Position numbers and translations under genes: made by a program. A stretch of DNA of 64,000 bases from Methanobacterium sp. UBA353 (GTDB lineage: Archaea; Methanobacteriota; Methanobacteria; Methanobacteriales; Methanobacteriaceae). How positions within the stretch are numbered: the stretch's first letter is position 1; each line of letters begins with the position of its first letter. The notes under the pieces were generated by a model. The model ran no database searches, was not told the origin of the DNA, and saw only the letters and a list, made by a program, of their open reading frames with translations. Positions 18,547-26,864 of the stretch are shown here, in pieces. Where the stretch lies: NCBI GenBank assembly GCA_002496805.1, contig DALO01000002.1, forward strand, positions 124,001 to 188,000, written 5' to 3'.

Positions 18547-19731
18547 TCAACTGAGCTTAACTATTTTGCTGTAGACAACAGTTCCCGCTCCACTTCCCTG
18601 GGTCCACATTAAAATTTTAATGGGGTAATTCATGTTGTTGTAGACTGAAACATCCCCTGTAGGGCTGACTCCATATGCTATTGCTAAGTGATCCCATTTA
18701 ATGCCACTAGGCGTTGGTAAACCTGCTGCCCCAATTGCATTACGCATTGATCTGGCAGCTGGACAAACTCCGTGTACCGCATAATTTCCAGTAGCATTTG
18801 GATCATAAACACCCTCGAAGTAAACATTTAATTTTCCATGCGAAGATGAGCCAGGAGGTACTATGGTCCCATTCCAAGCATTTGAAAAGCTCATTGCATT
18901 GTAACCACGGGCTGCATCCCCATATTCAGGGTATGATCCTATAGATTCAGCAGTACTGGCTATTGTTTTTTCTTGATGAGGCCCCATATAGGCCATAACA
19001 GGAGAACCGCAAGGATAGTTTTTCATGTAGGTTAAAGTAGTATTTCCGAAGAAAGTTTGAATCTTTTCTGGGGAAACCATATCACGTCCATCGTTAAAGT
19101 TTACCAGAGAATAGTCCAAATTGATAATATCTCCTTCATCAGAACTGTTATACCATTTTTGCACTGTTTCTAAGTTAACGTAATCGTGTGGTATTGTCTC
19201 ATTGTTAATTTCAGAGATAGATATTACCTTCACAGTTTTTCCAGATATTCCTCCTTCTTTAATCTCCATTCCATCTTTTTTCTTAATTCCAATAGTATAA
19301 CCTGTTTTATAACCCCACAGGAAGGTGCCAGGGGGTTTAACTACTAACCGATCATCTTCGACACTTATAAACCCAGGACCTTCAAATCCTTGGGCAATTC
19401 CCTGAGGTGAGATGTGGTTTCCAGCAATTTTCAAGAGAGGTGTTTCCAGTGATCCAGTTAAAACTCCATTTAAAATTTGTAAATACTTTTTTTCTTCAAA
19501 TAAACTATTTAGATAGTTGTAATGGTATATAATTGGCACTTTCCTTATTTTATCGTTATTAACTACTTTCATCCCATTAACTACGGTTTCACCAATAGGC
19601 ATTGAGCTAATTTCCTCTGGTTTTTGGGCAGGAAAATAACTTTCGATGGTGTTTCCAACAAAATTAAAACCTATTATTATAATTATTAAAACACCAAAGG
19701 CTATGATGGGATTTAACAAAGACTTACGCAT
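18547..19731 (-). CDS. Exported membrane-anchored protein of the Mur-ligase operon
   Basis: 394 residues. One N-terminal membrane anchor (IIAFGVLIIIIIGFNFVG) is followed by a large extracytoplasmic domain with many Asn-x-Ser/Thr sites. No known domain is recognised. Notable are YHYNYLNSLF near residue 70, GPHQEKTIASTAESIGSY, and a C-terminal beta-rich part with YGVSPTGDVSVYNNMNYPI resembling the end of VanW/peptidoglycan-binding-like domains. It lies 9-24 bases after the Mur ligase and 45 bases before the nucleotidyltransferase. A role in building or linking the wall outside the membrane is inferred from context only. Confidence 0.72.
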   Translation of the reverse strand: MRKSLLNPIIAFGVLIIIIIGFNFVGNTIESYFPAQKPEEISSMPIGETVVNGMKVVNNDKIRKVPIIYHYNYLNSLFEEKKYLQILNGVLTGSLETPLLKIAGNHISPQGIAQGFEGPGFISVEDDRLVVKPPGTFLWGYKTGYTIGIKKKDGMEIKEGGISGKTVKVISISEINNETIPHDYVNLETVQKWYNSSDEGDIINLDYSLVNFNDGRDMVSPEKIQTFFGNTTLTYMKNYPCGSPVMAYMGPHQEKTIASTAESIGSYPEYGDAARGYNAMSFSNAWNGTIVPPGSSSHGKLNVYFEGVYDPNATGNYAVHGVCPAARSMRNAIGAAGLPTPSGIKWDHLAIAYGVSPTGDVSVYNNMNYPIKILMWTQGSGAGTVVYSKIVKLS

Positions 19732-19755
19732 TTTCATATCTCCCATAGTTTTTTT

Positions 19756-20979
19756 TTATTTTACCGAGGTGGCCTCTTTCAAACTATTTGTTATTTCTAT
19801 AATTTTTTGCTGCCCATTTCCCCCAATAAATATGTTTTCATATTTTTCGGAGCATTTAAGAGCAAATTTAACTACATCCTCTACATTTGTCAGATTTAAA
19901 ATTTCACCTTTGTAATTTTCTTCCTTCAAAATATTCCGCGCATCTTCCAGAGTGTCATCCAGCCCGGGGAAGATAGCTATGATCTTTGGATTCGTTTTAG
20001 AAACCTCTCTAAAAATATCAAAACGGCATAATTCTCCTTGACGTGGAGTGCCCAAAATGATAACTTGAAATTTGACTTCATCAAGCACAGCTGAAGTTGC
20101 ATCGACGTTATCGGTTTTCCCGATAACGATCCTTGATGAAGGAAGTTTTAGACTAACTGACCTTCCCGGCAAAACATTGAATTCTTTAAGAGCGGTTTTG
20201 ACGATTTTTTCAGGTATTTCCAATATTTCAGCAGTTTTAGCCGATGCTGCAGCGTTTTCTAGGTTATATTTTCCAAATAAATTTAGTTTATATGATATTT
20301 TGGTGAAATAATTAACATCAGCTATTTCCTCAATCGTATGTCCAAAAACTTCATTTTTCCGATTCAAAACAACGGTTTTTCTTTTAACAAAGTTTTTAAG
20401 GGATTCAGCATAGTTTTCAAATGATTCATGGAATTCAAGATGATCTCTGCCTATATTAGTCAGCACTATAAGATCAAAGTCAAATGTATTCTGACAAAAG
20501 TCAAGGGTCATATCACACACTTCGACCAGTATTACATCATAGGTGGATGATTTGGATTCTAAAATAACTTCAGTATAACCATTGAATCCACCCCCTGCAT
20601 TTCCCCCAGTAAGAACTTTCAGACCGGCTTTTTTTAAAATATCCTTGATCATCATGGTTGTGGTGGTTTTACCATTAGTCCCAGTGACTCCAATGGTAAA
20701 TATAGGTCGATGATCAGTTATTATGTCGGATAAAAGTTTTTTATCAGACTTGAATTTCTGGAAAACTTTTGTATTCCAAAGACTTGGGCTTAAAACAAGT
20801 GCATCAGCTTTTTCAAGTTTATTAAAATCATGAAATCCAAGATCAATTTCTAAGTTTTTATTTTGCTTTAATTCAATATTTGGATTAATATCAGAAGCAT
20901 AAACTTTATAACCATGATTAAGGAGTGATTCTACAGCATTAATGCCTTCCACGCCTAGTCCAACCACAGCAACCTTCAT
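19756..20979 (-). CDS. Mur ligase family protein (MurC/MurD-like), pseudomurein candidate
   Basis: 407 residues with the three-part Mur layout: an N-terminal Rossmann nucleotide-binding part (VAVVGLGVEGINAVESL), a central ATPase with P-loop GVTGTNGKTTTTMM near residue 105 and TNIGRDHLEFHESFENYAESL (the Mg-binding His and conserved Asp), a linker with NLENAAASAKTAEIL, and a C-terminal ligase domain starting at LPGRSVSL. It joins an amino acid to an acyl acceptor with ATP. Bacterial murein is absent from archaea, so the likely product is the pseudomurein peptide. It is first in an operon. ATG 20979 gives the standard start; ATG 20991 is also possible. Confidence 0.88.
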   Translation of the reverse strand: MKVAVVGLGVEGINAVESLLNHGYKVYASDINPNIELKQNKNLEIDLGFHDFNKLEKADALVLSPSLWNTKVFQKFKSDKKLLSDIITDHRPIFTIGVTGTNGKTTTTMMIKDILKKAGLKVLTGGNAGGGFNGYTEVILESKSSTYDVILVEVCDMTLDFCQNTFDFDLIVLTNIGRDHLEFHESFENYAESLKNFVKRKTVVLNRKNEVFGHTIEEIADVNYFTKISYKLNLFGKYNLENAAASAKTAEILEIPEKIVKTALKEFNVLPGRSVSLKLPSSRIVIGKTDNVDATSAVLDEVKFQVIILGTPRQGELCRFDIFREVSKTNPKIIAIFPGLDDTLEDARNILKEENYKGEILNLTNVEDVVKFALKCSEKYENIFIGGNGQQKIIEITNSLKEATSVK

Positions 20980-20991
20980 TCTATCTACCAT

Positions 20992-21405
20992 TACCTTTCT
21001 TTGTAGGTGGCATCATTCTTAACATGCCTTTAAATTAGTTTGATAATTTTCATATATAACTGTACCCATGTATGTTTTTGCATTGCCCAATTATGTTTTT
21101 ACCTTTAAATAACACATTTTTTGATTGAATACTGAGATTTTAACTTTATAAAATTAGTTTAGCCCGGTATGAATTTAAAAAAATAAGTTTAAATATCAAA
21201 TCTCAAAGTTTTTCTACTTGAAATCATTCAAATCTTATATCATCTTTTTATTAAATAAATTCCCATAACCATATAATGGTATCATACAATATCTTCAAAT
21301 TAAATAATTCAATAATTAGATCTAAAAGAATTAACAAAATATGTTTTAACGAATCTGATTATTGACAAATATAATCTTTTATCATCAAACTATTAAGGTG
21401 GCTTT
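20992..21405. other. Gene-free divergent promoter region
   Basis: About 410 AT-rich bases between the divergent Mur ligase operon (minus) and hypD (plus). No protein or RNA gene is recognised. T and A runs and several TATA-like stretches (for example near 21180-21200 and 21265-21280) fit promoters for both sides. No clear dyad was found. Confidence 0.5.
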
Positions 21406-22467
21406 ATGAATACAATGAAAGATCTTTCCGAAAAAATAGTAAAACGCATAGAAAACATTGCCCAACCTGTAAAAATAATGCATGTGTGTGGATCTCACGA
21501 GCACACTATTATGCAGCATGGAATAAGGTCATTATTACCTAAAGAAGTGGAAGTTGTGGCAGGTCCTGGATGTCCAGTTTGTTGCGTACCTGCACGTGAA
21601 GTTGAAGAATGTCTTGATCTGGCCAGGCAAGGAGTAACCATCGCTACTTTTGGTGACATGTTGAGAGTGCCTGGGGGAACTGGATCTTTAGCTGATGCTA
21701 AAGCAGATGGAGCTGATGTTAGAATAGTTTATGGTGTTAATAACGCGGTGGAACTAGCAGATAAGATTGATAATGAAGTAGTGTTTATGGCTGCAGGATT
21801 TGAAACCACTGCACCAACTACAGCTGCTGAAATTATTTCTAATCCTCCAGAAAACTTCTCAGTTTTATCTTGTCACCGACTAATACCTCCTGCCTTGAAA
21901 TTCCTCATTGAATCAGGAGAAGTGAATCTCAACGCCTTAATTGAACCTGGACATGTTTCTACAATTATTGGGACCAAACCTTATGATATTTTTTCAGAAA
22001 AATATGGAATCCCTCAAGTTGTAACTGGATTTAATCCAATGGACGTTCTCATAGCTGTTTATTTAATTCTTAAACAAATACATGATGGTAGAACTATAGT
22101 GCAAAATGAATATAAACGTGCAGTCAGGGATAAAGGAAATATAAAAGCTCAAAAACTCCTTAAAGAAGTTTTTTATATTACAACAAAGGAATGGAGAGGA
22201 TTTTCACCCATACCCGATTCTGTAATGGAAATTAAAGATGAATTTGACCATGTGAATGCCAGAAAAAAATTTGACATTGAAATACCTGAAATACCTGAAG
22301 TAATTTCAGGATGTATATGTGGGGCTATTTTAAGGGGAGTGGCCAGACCAGAAGACTGTAAATTGTTTAAAAAAGAATGTAACCCCACTAATCCAGTGGG
22401 TGCTTGTATGGTGAGTAAAGAAGGAACTTGTAACATTGCCTATCGATACGGGTCCTTCCTTGATTGA
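21406..22467 (+). CDS. hypD: Hydrogenase maturation protein HypD
   Basis: 353 residues. The signature CGSHEHTIMQHGIRSLLP, then GPGCPVC, GDMLRVPG, AAGFETTAPTTA and a C-terminal 4Fe-4S cysteine set (GCICGAILRG, EDCKLFKKEC, GACMVSKEGTC) are all present. HypD with HypC builds the Fe(CN)2CO part of [NiFe]-hydrogenase. In this methanogen it would serve the F420-reducing, F420-non-reducing and energy-converting hydrogenases. It is full-length. A hairpin sits right after its stop. Confidence 0.97.
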   Translation: MNTMKDLSEKIVKRIENIAQPVKIMHVCGSHEHTIMQHGIRSLLPKEVEVVAGPGCPVCCVPAREVEECLDLARQGVTIATFGDMLRVPGGTGSLADAKADGADVRIVYGVNNAVELADKIDNEVVFMAAGFETTAPTTAAEIISNPPENFSVLSCHRLIPPALKFLIESGEVNLNALIEPGHVSTIIGTKPYDIFSEKYGIPQVVTGFNPMDVLIAVYLILKQIHDGRTIVQNEYKRAVRDKGNIKAQKLLKEVFYITTKEWRGFSPIPDSVMEIKDEFDHVNARKKFDIEIPEIPEVISGCICGAILRGVARPEDCKLFKKECNPTNPVGACMVSKEGTCNIAYRYGSFLD

Positions 22468-22486
22468 AGGTTATACTAATAACCTT
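22467..22486 (+). terminator. Perfect 8-bp hairpin between hypD and pgp
   Basis: AAGGTTAT and ATAACCTT arms with a 4-base ACTA loop start on the last base of the hypD stop codon. TTCTCCTTTTT follows, and the SD (GGTGAT) of the next gene is 11 bases further on. It may terminate or attenuate part of the hypD transcript, or protect its 3' end. Confidence 0.5.
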
Positions 22487-22507
22487 TCTCCTTTTTGGTG
22501 ATTAAAA

Positions 22508-23173
22508 TTGATAAAAGCCATAGCACTTGATGTTGACGGCACAATAACAGATAAAAAGCGAAGATTATGTCCAAATGCTGTTGAAATCATACAGAATGTA
22601 GAGAGTAGGGGAATACCCGTAATTATTGTCACTGGAAATATCTTTGCTTTTAGCAAGTTTTTATCCATGTTACTAGGAACCACTGGCGGGTTAGTGGTAG
22701 AAAATGGCGGAGTAATTCAATGTAATCACGAGAAAATTGTGTTGGGTGATATTAAAAAGTGTGAAAAAGCGTACGAATATCTTGAAACTATCTATCCTGT
22801 AAAAAAGGTAGACTATTCGCTGGAAAGACTATCTGAAATAGCGTTGTATCGAAATGTTTCTGCAAAGTTGATTAAAGAGGCTTTGAAGGACTTTGATGTT
22901 GAAATATATGATTCAGGGTTTGCAGTGCACATTACAGATCCTGCAGTGAACAAAGGTTCTTCACTAATTAAGTTACTTAAAACAAAGGGAATCCGTAGTA
23001 AAGAAGTTCTGGCAGTGGGGGACAGTGAAAATGACTTGGATTTTCTAAAAATGGTAGGGGTGAAGGTGGCAGTGGCCAATGCAAATCCTGAACTCAAGGC
23101 AATAGCTGATTATGTCACAGAAAAACCATTTGGAAATGGAGTTAAAGAGGCATTAGAGAGGTTTGTACTATGA
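22508..23173 (+). CDS. pgp: Archaeal phosphoglycolate phosphatase (HAD superfamily)
   Basis: 221 residues, with motif I DVDGTITD (nucleophile Asp at residue 9), motif II VTGN, Lys in NKGSSLIKLL, and motif III VLAVGDSENDLDFL. The cap is of the Cof/TA0175 type, as in archaeal phosphoglycolate phosphatases. It hydrolyses 2-phosphoglycolate or similar phosphates with Mg2+. TTG 22508 is the start, after GGTGATTAAAA. It overlaps the next gene by 4 bases. Confidence 0.9.
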   Translation: MIKAIALDVDGTITDKKRRLCPNAVEIIQNVESRGIPVIIVTGNIFAFSKFLSMLLGTTGGLVVENGGVIQCNHEKIVLGDIKKCEKAYEYLETIYPVKKVDYSLERLSEIALYRNVSAKLIKEALKDFDVEIYDSGFAVHITDPAVNKGSSLIKLLKTKGIRSKEVLAVGDSENDLDFLKMVGVKVAVANANPELKAIADYVTEKPFGNGVKEALERFVL

Positions 23174-24474
23174 TGAATGATTTAGGAAACCAGGCACTGG
23201 ATTATGCGTTGAAATATGTTGATCAAGCAGAAATTTACTTGGAAGTTAACGAAAGTGTTGATGCTACTATCCAGAATGACCAAGTGGACTTTGCCAAAGA
23301 AGCATACTCCATGGGAGTGGGTATTAGGGTAATAAATGATGGTAGAATGGGATTTGCATACACCACCCAAAATGAAAAGTTACTGGAAACTGTTGATAAG
23401 GCAATTTCCAATGCTAAAGCTAACTTTGTTGATGAAAACTTATCATTTGCTCCCAAATCAAATTATCCTAAAATTAAAGAAATTTATGACCGTAAAATTG
23501 AAACAATGGAACTAGAAGAATCAATTGAGTTAGGAAAATCTATGATTGGCAAAGTTCTTGATAAAAAATGTGAACCAACTTCGGGTGGAGTTTCTGCTGG
23601 GGTTTCCAAGATTTTAATCACCAATTCAGAAGGAGTATTCTGCGAAGATATTTCCACCCATATCTCATCTTTCATTGCCGTAAACGTTTCTGAGGGAGGA
23701 GGTGTTTCCACTGCCAGTGAATCAGATACATCCAGGAAACTGGACATAGACCCAGAAAAAATTGCTCATAAAGCATGTGAAATAGCTTTAAACTCCCGAG
23801 GAGGTAAACATGTGGATACTGGAGATACTACAGTTTTTTTGGATTATCATGCCGCGTCAGGTTTAATATCCAATTTCTCTCAAGCCATCAATGGAGATAA
23901 CGTACAGAGGGGAAGGTCAATTTACGCTAACATGGTGGATAAAAAAGTTGTTTCACCCTCTTTAAGCATATACGATGATGGAACCATTAAAGGCGGTTTA
24001 AATTCTTCTCGTGGGGATGATGAGGGAACACCCAGCCAGAAAACAATCTTAATAGGGGATGGTGTTCTCCGAAATTTCATATATGATATAAAAACAGCTA
24101 AAAAGGGAAACACAAACAGCACTGGTAATGGAATGCGATCTTCATATGCTGACATACCTGATGTGAGTCTTTCTAACCTTATTTTTGATTTCAAAGACTA
24201 TGAACCTCTTTCTGAGATAAATGATGGACTTTTTGTCACTGATATTTTGGGAGCCCATACCGCCAACCCCATATCTGGAGATTTTTCAGTAGAAGCAATG
24301 AATGCATTTAAAATAGGAAAAGGGGAATTACAATATCCGGTTAAAAAGGCTATGCTATCTGGAAATTTGTTTGATATATTGAAAGAAGCCAACGCAGCTT
24401 CCAAAAAAACCCGTCAATTGGGTCCTTATATCACACCTCCAATCAATGTTGCCAGTTTAAGAGTCATCGGTTGA
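23170..24474 (+). CDS. pmbA: TldD/PmbA family protein, PmbA-like
   Basis: 434 residues matching the PmbA half of the TldD/TldE protease pair: GVGIRVINDGRMGFAYTT near residue 45, GVSAGVSKILITNSEG, a central DYHAASGLISNFSQAINGDNVQRGRS, and C-terminal TGNGMRSSYADIPDVSLSNLIF. It lacks an HExxH metal site, as expected for PmbA/TldE. A TldD partner is not in the window. It overlaps pgp by 4 bases (ATGA) and the radical SAM gene by 4 bases, so the three are translationally coupled. In bacteria TldD/E cleave unfolded or modified peptides. Confidence 0.9.
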   Translation: MMNDLGNQALDYALKYVDQAEIYLEVNESVDATIQNDQVDFAKEAYSMGVGIRVINDGRMGFAYTTQNEKLLETVDKAISNAKANFVDENLSFAPKSNYPKIKEIYDRKIETMELEESIELGKSMIGKVLDKKCEPTSGGVSAGVSKILITNSEGVFCEDISTHISSFIAVNVSEGGGVSTASESDTSRKLDIDPEKIAHKACEIALNSRGGKHVDTGDTTVFLDYHAASGLISNFSQAINGDNVQRGRSIYANMVDKKVVSPSLSIYDDGTIKGGLNSSRGDDEGTPSQKTILIGDGVLRNFIYDIKTAKKGNTNSTGNGMRSSYADIPDVSLSNLIFDFKDYEPLSEINDGLFVTDILGAHTANPISGDFSVEAMNAFKIGKGELQYPVKKAMLSGNLFDILKEANAASKKTRQLGPYITPPINVASLRVIG

Positions 24475-25604
24475 ATAATAATTTTAGTAATATTCACAGT
24501 TATTGCAAAAATATTACAAAATTAAGAACAGGAAAAACATTGAATATGACCTATCAGAGCATAAAACACATTCTTTCAAATTATTGGGCAGTAATGGCCA
24601 ATCAAAAATTGGCAATGTATAAAGTAGCTTCGATGATGGAATCAAAAGATAGTGATGATACCAATTTTCTGTGGGAAGAACATGAACGTCTGCGAAATGA
24701 TTTCAGACGACGTAACAGGGAAAGTACAACCATCATCAAACCGGATGAGTTCATTGAAATGGATTCTATAAAGCCTAAACCAGCTTTTTCTTATCTAGAT
24801 TTAAAGGTTAAAATTGCAGAAAGAATGTTCCAAAACTGTAATTTTTGTGAAAAAGCTTGTAAAGTTAACCGAAAATTTGGGAAAGGGGACTGTGCCGTTG
24901 GTGATCCTTTAATTTCATCTGAATTTTTGCATGTTGGTGAGGAACCATTACTGGTTCCCAGTCACACAATTTTTTTTTCAGGATGCAATTTTAGTTGTGT
25001 TTATTGCCAGAACTGGGACATAAGTCAAAATCCAGATGTGGGAATCTTCATGAATGAGAAAGATCTTGCAAAGATCATTGAGAAAAGAAGGATTGCTGGT
25101 TCTCGGAATGTAAATTTTGTTGGTGGTGATCCAACTCCTAATCTTCACTACATCCTACGTACCATGACAAAAGTATCAGAAAATATTCCGGTGATATGGA
25201 ATAGTAATATGTACCTTTCTGAAGATGCTATGCACATTTTAGATGGATTTGCCGATGTTTATCTGACAGATTTTAAGTATGGTAACAATGAATGTGCGCT
25301 GCGACTTTCAAACATTCCTAATTATATGGAAGTGGTTGGAAGAAACCATATGATGGCCCAACAAGCAGGAGAGATGATAATTCGACATCTGGTTATTCCT
25401 AATCATGTTGAATGTTGTTCAAAACCTTTGTTAATGTGGATATCTCAAAATTTGGGTCTGGAAGTAATTTTGAACATAATGGGTCAGTATCGCCCTGTTT
25501 TCAAGGCACACAAATATAAAAAAATAGATCGAATCCCAACATCCAGTGAAATAGGGGAAGTAATACGTTATGCTCAAGAATTAGGGTTTAATAACCTGAT
25601 TTAA
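24471..25604 (+). CDS. Radical SAM protein of the PflA-like (COG1313) type
   Basis: 377 residues from TTG 24471; an internal ATG at 24546 is the alternative start. The radical SAM motif C-x3-C-x2-C is GCNFSCVYCQNWDISQ near residue 170. Before it is a second cysteine set (NCNFCEKACKVNRKFGKGDCAVG, near 122), as in COG1313 pyruvate-formate-lyase-activating-enzyme homologues. FVGGDPTPNLHYI matches the glycine-rich SAM site. It binds 4Fe-4S and SAM. The substrate is unknown. Coupling to pmbA hints at peptide or protein modification; this is inference. Confidence 0.88.
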   Translation: MNNNFSNIHSYCKNITKLRTGKTLNMTYQSIKHILSNYWAVMANQKLAMYKVASMMESKDSDDTNFLWEEHERLRNDFRRRNRESTTIIKPDEFIEMDSIKPKPAFSYLDLKVKIAERMFQNCNFCEKACKVNRKFGKGDCAVGDPLISSEFLHVGEEPLLVPSHTIFFSGCNFSCVYCQNWDISQNPDVGIFMNEKDLAKIIEKRRIAGSRNVNFVGGDPTPNLHYILRTMTKVSENIPVIWNSNMYLSEDAMHILDGFADVYLTDFKYGNNECALRLSNIPNYMEVVGRNHMMAQQAGEMIIRHLVIPNHVECCSKPLLMWISQNLGLEVILNIMGQYRPVFKAHKYKKIDRIPTSSEIGEVIRYAQELGFNNLI

Positions 25605-25621
25605 TAATGGAGTGATATTTG

Positions 25622-25849
25622 ATGGTAAAGGAAAAACAGAATTTAGCCAGTGAAATTTATAATGATATTAAAAGAGATTATGGTGACGTGGAAAAGTTCG
25701 TTATGGAAGATGAGGATGGGCCTGTTTTTTGTATTTACGCCGATGATGACCTTCTTTGGAAAATATTTGAGGACTGGATGGATGAAGTTTCCAGTATTGA
25801 GTTCAATGCGGGGGTAAATGAAGATCATTACTTGAGGGTTATTCCATAA
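25622..25849 (+). CDS. Small acidic conserved hypothetical protein
   Basis: 75 residues starting at ATG 25622 (GGAGTGAT 6-8 bases upstream; TTG 25619 is within reach). Acidic, with FVMEDEDGPVFCIYADDDLLWKIFEDWMDEV and an end HYLRVIP. No domain is recognised and there is no membrane segment. It lies 17 bases after the radical SAM gene and may be its small partner or substrate. Confidence 0.72.
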   Translation: MVKEKQNLASEIYNDIKRDYGDVEKFVMEDEDGPVFCIYADDDLLWKIFEDWMDEVSSIEFNAGVNEDHYLRVIP

Positions 25850-26098
25850 AATCCCAGAAGGTTCTTTTTTTTAGAATCTGGATCCAAATTCAACAATATT
25901 TTCATTATTTTGATCCTAACGATTCTTTACGAACTGAATTTCTTTTTTTGCACTGGAAAATGATTTATGTTAGTTTAAAGAAATTTACAGTTAATGGTAT
26001 TGTTAAAAAATAATGTAAATTGTTAATACTAGCATAAAAATCCAATTTGAAATCTCAATTAAGGATATTTGCAAATAGTTATTTAAATGAGGTTCAGG

Positions 26099-26524
26099 AT
26101 GAAATGTGAAAACTGCGGTGCTAAAATAAAAAAAAGGGAGACTTATTGTCCTAAATGTGGAATGAAACTATTTAACTCCCAATACAAACCCCTGAAGAAG
26201 AGGTATCTAAGGGGTGAATACAGTGAAACTGAAGAATTTGGAACTTCACCCTATGATCTGGAAGAAGAGGAATATAGTGAGTCTACATATCAACCGAATA
26301 AATATCAAAACCAAAACTACAACCAGAAAGGGGAAAAAAACCATCAAAATAAACACAATCAAACAAATCCTCAGAAAAAATATCAGAGAGGCTATGACCT
26401 TGATGAATACTATGAATCCGTAGAAAATGAGAGTTCTATATGGGGAACCATCATGCTTCTTTTAATAATAGCACTCCTTTTTGGATTTGTAATGGGCTTT
26501 GTGTTCTTTTCTACAAAAATATAA
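26099..26524 (+). CDS. Zinc-ribbon protein with C-terminal membrane anchor
   Basis: 141 residues. The N-terminus is a zinc ribbon: C-x2-C (CENC) and C-x2-C (CPKC), 13 residues apart. A long, low-complexity, Asn/Gln/Lys/Tyr-rich stretch (residues 30-110) follows, then one C-terminal membrane helix (WGTIMLLLIIALLFGFVMGFVFF). This is a tail-anchored protein with a cytosolic ribbon. ATG 26099 is preceded by GAGGT at 5 bases and is better than ATG 26087. The role is unknown. Confidence 0.8.
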   Translation: MKCENCGAKIKKRETYCPKCGMKLFNSQYKPLKKRYLRGEYSETEEFGTSPYDLEEEEYSESTYQPNKYQNQNYNQKGEKNHQNKHNQTNPQKKYQRGYDLDEYYESVENESSIWGTIMLLLIIALLFGFVMGFVFFSTKI

Positions 26525-26864
26525 ATATCCTCATAAATCTACGATAATTAAAAAAGAAAAAAGGTATCAGAATAGGTTTCAATATCATTGACCTAAATTC
26601 ATGATTAAAATGTTTTTTAGCCCCCAACTTGTAAATAATAGTAATGAGTCTATAATGGGTAAAGATAAAGTTAATTTAAATGATATCCACAAAATCACCA
26701 TACTTACCATAAAAAACGCTCTAAAAAATGTACTTATTTTTAATTTAACTATGCAAAATAGTGATTCTATAACAGAAAAGAAAATATTAGGATCATTTGA
26801 ATAAATTCAACAGATTAACTAAAGTAAAACTTGCTATAAAAATAGGGGTGTAACTAAGAATTTC
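26525..26864. other. Gene-poor region between convergent genes
   Basis: No gene can be supported. A 49-67 codon plus-strand frame at 26601-26804 has no ribosome binding site and AT-driven composition; it is probably spurious. The area separates convergent transcripts and contains A/T runs that may terminate both. Confidence 0.4.

Noticed and set aside
26601..26804. 67-codon plus-strand frame
   Set aside because: AT-driven composition, no ribosome binding site and no recognisable domain.
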